Below, piece by piece: positions 9,014 to 18,479 of a stretch of DNA of 64,000 nt. The stretch lies in contig JACKAC010000001.1 in assembly GCA_020635255.1 (NCBI GenBank), forward strand, positions 1,675,673 through 1,739,672, given 5' to 3'. Positions within the stretch are counted from its first letter, which is position 1. The number at the start of each line of letters is the position of its first letter. The notes below the pieces were generated by a model that was not told the origin of the DNA, searched no databases, and worked only from the letters and a program-made list of their open reading frames with translations. A program made the position numbers and the translations under genes. The stretch is from Ignavibacteriales bacterium (lineage in GTDB: Bacteria > Bacteroidota > Ignavibacteria > Tepidaquicellales > Tepidaquicellaceae).

Positions 9014-9760
9014 ATGTACCAATACCTGGAAGAAGAACTTGATCAGTTAAAGGCAAGGATCATAAAAATGGGAAGCCTCGTTGAGGAGCAGATCGCTACC
9101 GCAATAAAGGGACTTCTTACCGGGGATAGGAGCGTCATCCAAAAGGTGGTTGACGGTGACGAACAGGTAGATAAGTTCGATGTCAAAATAGACAAACACT
9201 GCCAGAAGATATTTGCCCTCACACAGCCCGTTGCGATCGACCTTCGTTTAATAATGACCGCGCTCAAAATAAACAACGATCTTGAAAGAATGGGCGACCT
9301 AGCGGTTAATATTGCTCACAAGATCGAACCTCTTGCCGATCATACAGACCTGTTATTCGAGTTCAAGGTAGATGAAATGTCAGCCGCAGTTCAAAAAATA
9401 GTGAAGGGAAGCATAGACTCATTCGTAAATATAGATACTGAACTGGCTGTAGAAATAATAAAACTTGATGACGTAGTAGATGATATGGAAAGAGATATGT
9501 TCGACGAAGTGGTCGAAAAAATGAGGCACGATCAGCATTCCATAGAACCATGCTCTCACATACTCACGCTTGCTAAGAACCTTGAACGCCTTGCCGATCA
9601 CGCTACTAATGTAGCGGAAGACGTAATATTCCTCACCGACGCGAAATTTATCAAACACAAAAAGAACATCGATAAATACGCGCATCCTCCCAAAGAGGAC
9701 GACGATCTCTCCGACGAAGAACATTCGGACGAACCCAGCTCTGAAGATAACACATTCTAG
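9014..9760 (+). CDS. phoU: Phosphate transport system regulator PhoU
   Basis: 248 residues with two PhoU three-helix repeats. The first contains the metal-binding type motif ALKINNDLERMGDLAVNIA (about 89-107) and the second the equivalent LAKNLERLADHATNVAEDVI (about 187-206). PhoU links the Pst transporter to the PhoR sensor and represses the Pho regulon. An acidic C-terminal tail of about 25 residues (rich in D, E and S, from about 224) extends beyond the core and is unusual. It forms a two-gene unit with pstB. Confidence 0.93.
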   Translation: MYQYLEEELDQLKARIIKMGSLVEEQIATAIKGLLTGDRSVIQKVVDGDEQVDKFDVKIDKHCQKIFALTQPVAIDLRLIMTALKINNDLERMGDLAVNIAHKIEPLADHTDLLFEFKVDEMSAAVQKIVKGSIDSFVNIDTELAVEIIKLDDVVDDMERDMFDEVVEKMRHDQHSIEPCSHILTLAKNLERLADHATNVAEDVIFLTDAKFIKHKKNIDKYAHPPKEDDDLSDEEHSDEPSSEDNTF

Positions 9761-9808
9761 TATTTTTTTTCAATTTCTATTAAACCATATATTAATTAGT
9801 ATTGCAGG

Positions 9809-11752
9809 GTGAAGCTTTATCTTGCAATATTCCTCGTATTTTGCACAAATACCGTTTTTTCTCAAAACGGAGATAGTACCCGCACCCCATCATCCAATGA
9901 TACAGTAAAGATACCTTTCGATGTGAACAAAATACCCGGCGCATACCGGCTCTCCAATACATCCGAAACCATCGGTATTAGCGACTGGATCTGGAATGAT
10001 AAAAGGAATTTGGGAGAGATATTAAATGAAAGACCCGGGTATATGGTAAATTTTTTTGATGACGGTGGAAGGAATGTGATAAACTTTAACCGGATGGATG
10101 AAAAAGGTATCGGTATCTTTAAAGACGGGATACAAATTAATGACAACCTCTTTGGAGGATTTGACATCGAGAATATATCCGTGAATGAGATAGATACGAT
10201 CGAAGAACTATCGAATATATCATCCTTCCTGTGGGGGTACAATACTCAAACAAAATCAATTAATATAATCACAAAGGATATTTTCCAGCCCGAATTATTC
10301 TCACAATTAAGGTTTTCGCAAGGCAGATACGGATCGGAAGACGCGGACGTATATTTCAGCCAGTCTTTTTCAAGGAAATTGAATTGGCAAATAGGAGCAA
10401 ACAAGCGCTCGATAACCGGCAGATACACAAATTCCGACTTCGATGTGTGGCGCGCAAGAGGAAAAGTAAATTGGCTCATATCACCAAAGGCAAACATCCG
10501 TCTTAATATTAACTACGCAAACATTCAAAGAGGTCTAAACGGTGGGTTAATATATTCGACCGAAGATACATTACGAAGTGCGGACGATGCGCAGGTTGTA
10601 AACTCGGATGCGTATGAAAAACTTACTAATTTTTATTACGACTTTTCATACACCGGAAGGTTATTTAAAAACAGAAATTCATTAACAAAGGTCAGATTAT
10701 ATTCACAGAACTCTCTGCGAGAATACAGGGATGAGGAAAACAGAACGAATTCAAACGGTATATTCATCAGCAAAAATTTCCATGTGATACAATACGGGCT
10801 GGACGTCAAGCAGAATTTAGGGTTTAAGATAAGCAAAGACATAAATACCAACTTGCTCATCGGTGGAAATATGAGCCTGAATATATTTGATTTTGACTAC
10901 CCAAACCCTACACTCGAAGGAGAAATAAACAGATTTAACGCAAATTATTACTCCGCAATTGGAAAATTGGACACCTACTACAAAGAACTGGTAATTACTC
11001 TTTCCGGAAGGTATGATAATCTCTATTCGCAGAGCTTCATTCAGTCGGGAATAGAAACTAATTACACCTTCTACAAAAATAATGATATATCTGTATCCGC
11101 ATTTGGCGGTACAAGCGGGCAGTATGGTAACATCACATATTTATATCTATTGTGGTTTAATCCGGATTCATCGGGTGTTAATCCGATAAATACTACATCA
11201 TCGAGGTACACAGAGGCGGGGATCAAATTCAGCTCAAAATATTTCTATGCTAAGCTGTATCAATACGGAAAATCCGCCCATGATAAAGTCAGATTAGCAG
11301 ATGGAAATTATGAAGCCGGCTTATTAACAGAGTATATCGATGCCAGAGCAGTAGTAAATTACAACGAGGGATCTGTTGAACCAAACGAACCGGAGTTTTT
11401 TGTTAAGGGAGACATAAGCTTTCATGATCTTCTCTTCAAAGATAATTTAAATTTAAGAGTCGGAATAAATCTTAAATACTTACACAACCTTCTTACACAA
11501 CCTTATAACCAGCTTTATTACGACCCTTACACCTTCAATTCACAACCAATAACTGATTCCACTTATATCGATAATCTCTTCAACATGGATTTCTACGTCT
11601 CCGCCCGTATTGGTAGCGCGAATATAGCTTTCACATTCGCCAACCTATTCGATAATTTCAACTACGACACATATCTCTACCCATGGGATGACCGCGGTGG
11701 AGCGTTCAATTCCCTATCGAGATTTACTATTACGTGGGATTTCCTTAACTAG
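9809..11752 (+). CDS. TonB-dependent-receptor-like outer-membrane protein
   Basis: 647 residues from a GTG start, with a signal peptide (residues 1-18, cut after VFSQ). Residues about 50-150 resemble a TonB plug domain (SDWIWNDKRNLGEILNERPG, DGIQINDN, SINIITKDIF), though the usual VRGR-type box is poorly conserved and there is no obvious TonB box or carboxypeptidase-like N-terminal domain. From about 155 the chain is rich in alternating aromatic/polar strands typical of a beta-barrel and ends in an aromatic strand (FTITWDFLN). Substrate unknown. Its last four bases overlap the end of the convergent GT9 gene. Confidence 0.7.
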   Translation: MKLYLAIFLVFCTNTVFSQNGDSTRTPSSNDTVKIPFDVNKIPGAYRLSNTSETIGISDWIWNDKRNLGEILNERPGYMVNFFDDGGRNVINFNRMDEKGIGIFKDGIQINDNLFGGFDIENISVNEIDTIEELSNISSFLWGYNTQTKSINIITKDIFQPELFSQLRFSQGRYGSEDADVYFSQSFSRKLNWQIGANKRSITGRYTNSDFDVWRARGKVNWLISPKANIRLNINYANIQRGLNGGLIYSTEDTLRSADDAQVVNSDAYEKLTNFYYDFSYTGRLFKNRNSLTKVRLYSQNSLREYRDEENRTNSNGIFISKNFHVIQYGLDVKQNLGFKISKDINTNLLIGGNMSLNIFDFDYPNPTLEGEINRFNANYYSAIGKLDTYYKELVITLSGRYDNLYSQSFIQSGIETNYTFYKNNDISVSAFGGTSGQYGNITYLYLLWFNPDSSGVNPINTTSSRYTEAGIKFSSKYFYAKLYQYGKSAHDKVRLADGNYEAGLLTEYIDARAVVNYNEGSVEPNEPEFFVKGDISFHDLLFKDNLNLRVGINLKYLHNLLTQPYNQLYYDPYTFNSQPITDSTYIDNLFNMDFYVSARIGSANIAFTFANLFDNFNYDTYLYPWDDRGGAFNSLSRFTITWDFLN

Positions 11753-12810
11753 AGAGATTTCGAGAGAAGCTTTCTGCACCCGTTATAGACTTCCTGTACA
11801 CTTATCTGCCTGATACACTGAAACTCATCTTTTCCTTTCCATATACACTCAACGGGCTTTGGCGAATTATAAAAACAAGGACTGCATGATAAAAGCCGTC
11901 TTACAGTGAAATGCTCGGTCTGCCACGGATATAATTCTAGATAATTAGTATATCCAAAAATAGCTATGGTAGGAATTTTGAATGCGGCGGCGGAATGCAT
12001 AAAGGCTGTGTCATTGGAAATAAACAGACCGCAGTGAGCCATACGAGCCATGGAATCCATATAATCGGATGTGGAGGCAATTACGGCTTCGCCGTTAAGC
12101 TTCTCATAAATATAATTATTAACGTCATGCTCTATACCAAACAAAAGTATCCTGGCATTAAAATCATTCATTAATCTCTTACCTATCTCGGCGTATCTGT
12201 CGGCATCCCATCTTTTGTGAATGTGGTTTTTCAAAGTAGATGAACCTGCATGAAACCCAACAAGGAGCTTACCGTCCGGATTTATCTCATCAATCCAGTC
12301 GAGCGCTTTTTCTTTATCCGTATCGCTCAGATAGATCTCCAGCCCTCCTGCGGACGAGTCATGCACAGGGGTAAGCTTTTTAATGAGATCGAGGTTCTGT
12401 AAGACGTTGTGACGGTTAGGAACCTCATTTACTAATGTATTATTAAGGAATTCCATTCGGCTAAAAGCCGTATGTGTATAGTGATGCGATATACGCTCCT
12501 TTGCTCCTATTAGGTAATTAAGAACATTATACTCGTAACGGTTTGCCGGGTATACATTGATACCAACATCATACTTCCTTGCTCTGATCTTCTTTATTGC
12601 GGAAAGTGATTTAAACTTTGACTGACGTAGAAAATCTATGAAGAATATCTCGTTAAGGTATGGATTGTGGGAATACATTTGTTTGACGGACTTGAACATG
12701 GCGAGCATGTTTATCTCCGCTTCGGGAAACTTCTCCTTGAGAAGCCTCAGGGAGGGAGAAAACATCAATGCATCACCATTCCCCGAAAGAGCATTTACTA
12801 TTATCCTCAT
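11749..12810 (-). CDS. Glycosyltransferase family 9 (heptosyltransferase-like)
   Basis: 353 residues with the GT9 layout: N-terminal Rossmann domain beginning MRIIVNALSGNGDALMFSPS (the GDALM-type loop near residue 12-16), KEKFPEAEINMLAM, then in the second domain VGFHAGSS (about 184-191; GxHxGS nucleotide-sugar site), KRWDADRYAEIGKRL, and ISNDTAFMHSAAAFKIPTIAIFG (SNDT-HxAA family motif). GT9 enzymes add heptose or related sugars to lipopolysaccharide core in the cytoplasm. Nine bases downstream of a GT-C gene on the same strand, suggesting a shared envelope-glycan transcript. Confidence 0.85.
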   Translation of the reverse strand: MRIIVNALSGNGDALMFSPSLRLLKEKFPEAEINMLAMFKSVKQMYSHNPYLNEIFFIDFLRQSKFKSLSAIKKIRARKYDVGINVYPANRYEYNVLNYLIGAKERISHHYTHTAFSRMEFLNNTLVNEVPNRHNVLQNLDLIKKLTPVHDSSAGGLEIYLSDTDKEKALDWIDEINPDGKLLVGFHAGSSTLKNHIHKRWDADRYAEIGKRLMNDFNARILLFGIEHDVNNYIYEKLNGEAVIASTSDYMDSMARMAHCGLFISNDTAFMHSAAAFKIPTIAIFGYTNYLELYPWQTEHFTVRRLLSCSPCFYNSPKPVECIWKGKDEFQCIRQISVQEVYNGCRKLLSKSL

Positions 12811-12818
12811 ATGAGTAC

Positions 12819-14852
12819 CTATTGAAGCATTTCCGGAGAATACTTCATTATCTTTTGCAGGTGACTCTGCGCTGTGACGGTGTCACCCGATTCCATCGCT
12901 AAACTATACAAATAATAATGAGCCAGTACATTGTAATCATCGACCTGCACCGCTTTTTCCAGGTTCTCGATACCTTTCTGCTTGTCGCCGAGTTTCAGGT
13001 ACGACTCCCCTATGAACTGATACGGAGTACCGAACTGCGGAGGACCTTCATCTATTGTTTTTTGGAATAGAGCGATTGCCTCATTGGTCTTGGTCTTATC
13101 CCGTGAGAGGTTCATCCCCCCGGTGTAGTTATTGATAAAAGATTTTTTGTAGTTTGGATTGTCCGGGAATTTATTCGTATCAGCCTGTACCTCGGCATCG
13201 GATTTCCTTTTGTAAACTACATCGGAAAAGTTTTTGTCTTTGATCGTGAAATACGAAGGGAAATAATAATCCAGGAACTCATTATTTGTAAATAGAGCTC
13301 TTTCCGCATAAGCGCTGGGCTTTATTCCCGTTGAGAAATAAATATAATCAGGGTCGCGCGACATTATATAATCGACGTTATAGTTCCTTTCCTTCCAACC
13401 AACAAATCCCTCGGATATTTCGGGTATCGGCTGAGGATTATGCGCAACTTCCTCATCGGTCAGCCCCAGCATATCGATAATATTCACCTTATCGCCTGCG
13501 TAATAAGAAAGCGCACCGATGGTCGTCGCGCCTACATTGAGCGTCGCGCCTTTCTCTTGTTGCTTCTTATTGAACCACTCACCTGCTATCTGCATCTTCT
13601 GCACGAGACCGTTCTCCAATTGCATCTTTTGGTCTATTGCTTCCTTCTGGTTAGAATAATTATAATACGAATACAGGCAAACGGCTATCAGCACAACCGC
13701 CACCGCCCCGGCAGGCTTACCGCCGGTCATATTCTGTTTAATGTAAAAATAAACGAGCGTAAGGACTTTTCCGAAAAGAATGAATACAAGCGGTCCTACA
13801 AAAAAGAAAAATCTATATAAGGGAAGCACGTCACCGCCTATCGAAATGATGTAGATCGTGTAAAGAAAATACATCATAAATATCAGGAGCGTTTGCGAGA
13901 ATATCTCTTTTCGTTTGAATAAAACCAGGGGCGAGATAAATGCGATACCCCACAACAGGTACCCGGATGTAAAATCCCAGAAATACCCCCATCCTGTTTC
14001 AAGGTACACTGCCGAAAAGCCTGTCTTTGCATAGAAGGTATTCGGGAATGGGTAGCCGTAATATGCCAAACGGAAAAGCATGAACAATATCATGGGAAGA
14101 ACATATACGCTGTATGTAAGCAGGTTGTCCTTAGACAAAAGTGATTTTATTGCACCGCCTTTGTCCTTGCGGAAAGCCATGATGATCTTATGAAGGATGA
14201 TTATACCGAAAACATACATTCCCTCCGGGCGTGTTAGCGACGCCAGGAATAAAGCAACGGGATATGTAAAGACTACACCCGGTTTATCCATGTCGCGCAG
14301 GTAATAATAGATACCAAGAAAAGAAAGTGCCACGAACATGGACGTTTCCATACCGCTGATAGACCAGTACTGGAATGCCCCGACGAATGCAGTGAGTATC
14401 ACCGGGATCAGATCGAGGAGTTTAGCGGAGTTACCGCCGGAAACTGCCGGTGTCTTCGATTTCTTTGACGTTTTTGCTTCATCTTTAAGGCGGATCAGTA
14501 CCGATATCTTAAATGTCATAATGAGTGTCATCACGCCAAAACCAACACTCAGATATTGTGAGATGTCGATTATATTCATTCCTAGCAAAGCAAAAAGACT
14601 CAGCAATAACAGCCAGAGAAAGTTAGTGTATCCCTCGACTTTCTCGCCTATGTTAAATACAAGCCCGTTACCGTGTATGAAGTTTTCCACGTAACGGAAT
14701 GTGATAAACGCGTCGTCCTGTACGAATTTTGTCTGGAAGCAGAAATAAACGAAGATAGCGCATATCAGCCCCAGCAAAATATATACCGTGTTGTTATCAT
14801 TTGTTGTTTTTGCTGTATGTGTAACCGTCTTTGCCGTTTTGCTCTTTGCCAT
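12819..14852 (-). CDS. GT-C type membrane glycosyltransferase with C-terminal TPRs
   Basis: 677 residues. After a short basic N-terminus there is a membrane helix (about 22-42), then QDDAFITFRYVENFIHGNG and EKVEGYTNFLWLLLL (about 46-85): the Asp pair in the first periplasmic loop is the catalytic motif of GT-C/GT39-like transferases using polyprenyl-phosphate sugars. Roughly ten to eleven helices extend to about residue 400. The periplasmic C-terminal part holds a globular region and then TPR repeats (about 600-677; AIALFQKTIDEGPPQFG, YQFIGESYLKLGDKQKGIE). The acceptor is unknown. A hairpin terminator just upstream separates it from the DUF2723 gene, so it likely starts its own transcript with the GT9 gene. 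Confidence 0.75.
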   Translation of the reverse strand: MAKSKTAKTVTHTAKTTNDNNTVYILLGLICAIFVYFCFQTKFVQDDAFITFRYVENFIHGNGLVFNIGEKVEGYTNFLWLLLLSLFALLGMNIIDISQYLSVGFGVMTLIMTFKISVLIRLKDEAKTSKKSKTPAVSGGNSAKLLDLIPVILTAFVGAFQYWSISGMETSMFVALSFLGIYYYLRDMDKPGVVFTYPVALFLASLTRPEGMYVFGIIILHKIIMAFRKDKGGAIKSLLSKDNLLTYSVYVLPMILFMLFRLAYYGYPFPNTFYAKTGFSAVYLETGWGYFWDFTSGYLLWGIAFISPLVLFKRKEIFSQTLLIFMMYFLYTIYIISIGGDVLPLYRFFFFVGPLVFILFGKVLTLVYFYIKQNMTGGKPAGAVAVVLIAVCLYSYYNYSNQKEAIDQKMQLENGLVQKMQIAGEWFNKKQQEKGATLNVGATTIGALSYYAGDKVNIIDMLGLTDEEVAHNPQPIPEISEGFVGWKERNYNVDYIMSRDPDYIYFSTGIKPSAYAERALFTNNEFLDYYFPSYFTIKDKNFSDVVYKRKSDAEVQADTNKFPDNPNYKKSFINNYTGGMNLSRDKTKTNEAIALFQKTIDEGPPQFGTPYQFIGESYLKLGDKQKGIENLEKAVQVDDYNVLAHYYLYSLAMESGDTVTAQSHLQKIMKYSPEMLQ

Positions 14853-14861
14853 TATCCTGTA

Positions 14862-14895
14862 TTAAAAAATAATCCCGACGTGCGCCGGGATTATT
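14862..14895 (-). terminator. Rho-independent terminator after the DUF2723 gene
   Basis: A perfect 10-bp stem (14868-14877 with 14886-14895, AATAATCCCG type) with an 8-base loop. Read on the minus strand it is followed by a run of T (A-run at 14864-14869 on the plus strand). It lies 36 bases past the stop of the DUF2723 gene and just before the next start. Confidence 0.8.
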
Positions 14896-14930
14896 ATTAT
14901 ATCATTATTTAATTATGATCGCCAATCAAT

Positions 14931-17624
14931 TTACTTTGTAGTATCGGTTTTTGTTGTATCAGGCGTCAAACTTCCGCCGCTCATTTTTCTCTGTACGTCC
15001 TGTATCTTTTGGGCAACAGACTGATCCTGCGGGTTCATTGCCTGAACACGCTGTAATATCTCGAGCTCGGCTCTGTAATCACCCAATCCATCATAAAGAT
15101 CGATGAGTATTATATACGGATTGAACGATCCCCGCATATTGGCCGGATTTTCCTGCATATCTTTGTTAGCTCCTTCGATTGCCTGTCCCGCCCATTGCTT
15201 AAACTCCGTTTCATTACCCATCCTGAAATACATCATCGCTACCTCGTACTTCAGCCTGTAATCCATCGGGATAACATCCTGCGGGATCCTCTTTTCCATC
15301 TCAGCGACAACAGACGTTACTTCCGGCTGTGTAGCAGGATTCTTTGAGTATGCCAGCGCGAGCCTTAGGAATAGTGACCTGTAGGTCTGTATCATTCGCT
15401 CGGCATCCTGGTTATAGAATATGTTCTTATCATCCAGACCCTTGAATATGAATCCGTAATGCGGATCCGGGTAAGGTTTATCCGGCTGGTCAAACAAGCA
15501 CTCGTGCATCACTTTCTCGTTGACCGCTAATCCTATTTCATCGGTGGCTTTATATGGAACGATCTTTTGGAGCATTCCCTGCGTAATAAGATACTCATTT
15601 AAACCAATGTAGTTATCTTCCGTCACCGTAAGCGAGAAGTAGATCGGTCTTTTCCAGTTATTAGCTCTTATAATATCATATACAATAATATCATTTACCT
15701 TAATTGCAGTTACGACCTGGTTGCCCTGTCTCTGCCTGATCGTCGGAGGCATAACAAAATCTATCTGTGTTGGGAGGTCGGGTCTGTTCTGCATCGAATC
15801 CGGGTAAGCCGTCTTCGGTACCTCGAGCGACATCATCTTATTGTCCGGCCATTGTGAAGGAAGCAGTTTATCTATCTGCTCATCGGTCATTGTCATGGGT
15901 ACCGGCAGTGAGCCGTACGGACGTGAATTTTTCAACTGCTTAATGTACCACGGTGTCTGACCGAGCGAAAGGTTAACAACCCTTACGTCCTGGCGTATAC
16001 CGTAAACTGCCTGTATACACCATATCGGGAATGTGTCGTTATCACCGTTCGTAAATATTATAGCGTCCTTCTCGGCGCTCTGCAGAATATTATAGGCATA
16101 ATTATACGGGAAGTAGTTGTCGCTTCTATCGAGATAATGATAGTTCACCCGGAACATATTTATAGGTGCCGCTACCAACCCTATAATAACGACAGTACTT
16201 GCTATCGCCATACTTGGCTTTCCGTTCTTTATCCAATCCGAGAGCTGGTCTATCAATGCGACAACGCCGAAGCCTATCCACATCGCAAAGACCATAAACG
16301 CCCCGACATAAAAGTAATCCCTCTCTCTCGGCTGCGGGTCCTGCTGATTCTGGTAAAGGGCGGTAACCACACCCATCACCAGGAACATGACGAGGAAGAC
16401 GAAAGCCAGCTTCCAGTCCTTTTTAAATTGGTAAAAGACTCCTATTAGCCCCAGTATAAATGGTATCGCAAAAAACTTACTGAAATCAACTCCATCACCC
16501 TGGTTGTATCCTTCCCTTCCAATGAATTGCCAGAAGAGGTACCTGTTAAACATTTCATTTATCTGGTATCTCCACATAAAATCCATATCACTGGTGTATA
16601 ACTGCCATGTTCTCGTATGCTGAGGCTCCTGCGAATATCTTCTCGGCAGGAATAACGGCTGTTGTCCGTACTGCTCACGATTGAGATATGAGATCAGCTT
16701 TTCGATGTTGTCAGGCTGGTTCTCATCGATCGGCATGTCGGGAATTCCCGATCTTAGGACTACAGATGTATATGTAGAATAACCAAGGATTATTAAGAAT
16801 ATGGACATAGCGGCAAGATTAAGTACCGCTGATTTCTTTTGTATGGAAATATATATTCCCGCGATAAGCGCGCCAAATATCAATACTACGGCAAATACTC
16901 CCAACGAATCTATTAACTGCGGGATCTTTTTAACTATAAACGGATAAACTATAAAGAAAGCTACTGCAGAACCTACAAGCGCAAACAATAATGTTTTCTT
17001 AGTATACTCATATCTTCTAAAGTAAAATATTAAACCTGCGACTATAATACATTGTACTACAAGGAGGTGAATACCTATGGATAAACCAACCACGTAAGCC
17101 ATGATAAGCAAATACTTGTCGCTTCCCTTTTCGTCCGCCTTTTCCCACCAGACCATAAGCAGGTAAATACATAAGGCTATGAGGAAAGTACCAAAGCCGT
17201 AAACTTCCGTTTCAAGAGCATTGAACCAAAATGTATCACTAAAAGCCAGGGCTAACGCGCCGATAGCCGAACCCCCGCAAACTGTAATAATATCAAATGT
17301 TGTTTTTGGGACTCCTCTCCAGTTTTTAATGGCTATGACGGATATCATATATAATAAACCGACCGTTCCGGCGCTGGAAAGCGCAGATAAGTAGTTCATT
17401 CTTAGACCGATATCCGCGGCAGATGGTATCATCATAAAGAGCTTACCCACCAAAATAAAGAATGGTCCACCGGGAGGATGCGGTACGCCTACGGTATAGG
17501 CACACGCTATAAATTCACCGCAGTCCCAGAAGGAAAATGTTGGCTGAACGGTAATTATATACGTAATCGCAGCAACAAGGAAAACGAACGAAGCCGTTAC
17601 CCTGTTTGAAAGTTTAAAATCCAT
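14931..17624 (-). CDS. DUF2723 (TMEM260-like) membrane protein, probable O-glycosyltransferase
   Basis: 897 residues. The DUF2723 signature is clear near the N-terminus: a helix followed by TFSFWDCGEFIACAYTVGVP and HPPGGPFFILVGKLF (about residues 29-64), with the D-E pair in the first periplasmic loop as in GT-C enzymes. About a dozen membrane helices extend to about residue 500; the long C-terminal part (including FTNGDNDTFPIWCIQAVYG, about 525-543) is periplasmic and ends with TPR-like helices and a threonine-rich tail. The eukaryotic relative TMEM260 is a protein O-mannosyltransferase, so surface-protein glycosylation is a reasonable inference. Its place next to a GT-C and a GT9 gene agrees with an envelope glycan role. 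Confidence 0.82.
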   Translation of the reverse strand: MDFKLSNRVTASFVFLVAAITYIITVQPTFSFWDCGEFIACAYTVGVPHPPGGPFFILVGKLFMMIPSAADIGLRMNYLSALSSAGTVGLLYMISVIAIKNWRGVPKTTFDIITVCGGSAIGALALAFSDTFWFNALETEVYGFGTFLIALCIYLLMVWWEKADEKGSDKYLLIMAYVVGLSIGIHLLVVQCIIVAGLIFYFRRYEYTKKTLLFALVGSAVAFFIVYPFIVKKIPQLIDSLGVFAVVLIFGALIAGIYISIQKKSAVLNLAAMSIFLIILGYSTYTSVVLRSGIPDMPIDENQPDNIEKLISYLNREQYGQQPLFLPRRYSQEPQHTRTWQLYTSDMDFMWRYQINEMFNRYLFWQFIGREGYNQGDGVDFSKFFAIPFILGLIGVFYQFKKDWKLAFVFLVMFLVMGVVTALYQNQQDPQPRERDYFYVGAFMVFAMWIGFGVVALIDQLSDWIKNGKPSMAIASTVVIIGLVAAPINMFRVNYHYLDRSDNYFPYNYAYNILQSAEKDAIIFTNGDNDTFPIWCIQAVYGIRQDVRVVNLSLGQTPWYIKQLKNSRPYGSLPVPMTMTDEQIDKLLPSQWPDNKMMSLEVPKTAYPDSMQNRPDLPTQIDFVMPPTIRQRQGNQVVTAIKVNDIIVYDIIRANNWKRPIYFSLTVTEDNYIGLNEYLITQGMLQKIVPYKATDEIGLAVNEKVMHECLFDQPDKPYPDPHYGFIFKGLDDKNIFYNQDAERMIQTYRSLFLRLALAYSKNPATQPEVTSVVAEMEKRIPQDVIPMDYRLKYEVAMMYFRMGNETEFKQWAGQAIEGANKDMQENPANMRGSFNPYIILIDLYDGLGDYRAELEILQRVQAMNPQDQSVAQKIQDVQRKMSGGSLTPDTTKTDTTK

Positions 17625-17722
17625 TTATAGTTGAAATAGGTTTAAAATACAAGCTTCAAATTACCTTAAATAGTAGTTTATTTCAAGATATAAGACTATA
17701 TCGCAATGTAATGTAATTCAAC

Positions 17723-17753
17723 AAAAAAGAGCTATTCTCATGATGAAAATAGC
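17723..17753 (-). terminator. Rho-independent terminator after clpP
   Basis: Stem GCTATT/AATAGC (17731-17736 with 17748-17753), extended by a TCA/TGA stem after one mismatch, followed in the minus direction by a T-run (A-run 17723-17728). Positioned 34 bases after the clpP stop and before the DUF2723 start. Confidence 0.75.
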
Positions 17754-17786
17754 CCCTTTTGTTATCATAACCTTTAGAGTTTCTTA

Positions 17787-18461
17787 CTAATTCTCAGGTT
17801 TATGCCTTTTTTCGAATATATGGTCGATTAAGCCGTAATCCTTGGCTTCTTCGGCGGTCATATATTTGTCTCTTTCCGCATCTTTGGATATTTCCTCGTA
17901 TGAACGTCCTGAATGATTAGCTATGATCTTATATAGTGTTTCTCTTGTCTTTTCCATTTCTTTCGCGTGAATAAGAATGTCCGTGGTCTGTCCCTGCAAT
18001 CCGCCTGCCCATGGCTGGTGCATAAGAATCTTAGAATGAGTAAGCGCGATCCTCTTTCCTGCGGCTCCGCCGGTAAGCAAGAGCTGTCCCATAGATGCCG
18101 CCAATCCGACGCAGATAGTAGAAACGTCCGGCTTCACATACTGCATTGTGTCATAAATACCGAGCCCGGCAGTTACGCTGCCGCCCGGTGAATTTATATA
18201 AAGCATAATGTCCTTATCGGGATCTTCCGATTCGAGGAACAATAGCTGAGCAACGATAAGCGAAGCGATCTCATCATAAACGGCATTTCCTAAAAAGATG
18301 ATCCTTTCTTTTAGAAGACGCGAATAAATGTCATAGCTTCTTTCTCCGCGCGCAGTTTGTTCCACAACGATCGGAACAAGCTGATTGAATGTGTTGCCAA
18401 CGCGATCCAGTCCGTCATGTATCCTGTCCTGATTGTTTTTGATAATATCTGTGTAGTTCAT
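17787..18461 (-). CDS. clpP: ATP-dependent Clp protease proteolytic subunit
   Basis: 224 residues, the serine peptidase of the Clp complex in the cytoplasm. Visible motifs: LLKERIIFLGNAVYDEIA, the oxyanion region YINSPGGSVTAGLGIYDTM, catalytic Ser in VGLAASMGQLLL, catalytic His in MHQPWAGG, and the catalytic Asp in AERDKYMTAEEAKDYGLID (D in ERDKY). A slightly longer N-terminus than E. coli may be a short propeptide. tig lies 18 bases upstream in the same direction, the frequent tig-clpP pairing; clpX is not present next to it. Confidence 0.96.
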   Translation of the reverse strand: MNYTDIIKNNQDRIHDGLDRVGNTFNQLVPIVVEQTARGERSYDIYSRLLKERIIFLGNAVYDEIASLIVAQLLFLESEDPDKDIMLYINSPGGSVTAGLGIYDTMQYVKPDVSTICVGLAASMGQLLLTGGAAGKRIALTHSKILMHQPWAGGLQGQTTDILIHAKEMEKTRETLYKIIANHSGRSYEEISKDAERDKYMTAEEAKDYGLIDHIFEKRHKPEN

Positions 18462-18479
18462 ATTTATATAATTAAGTTT

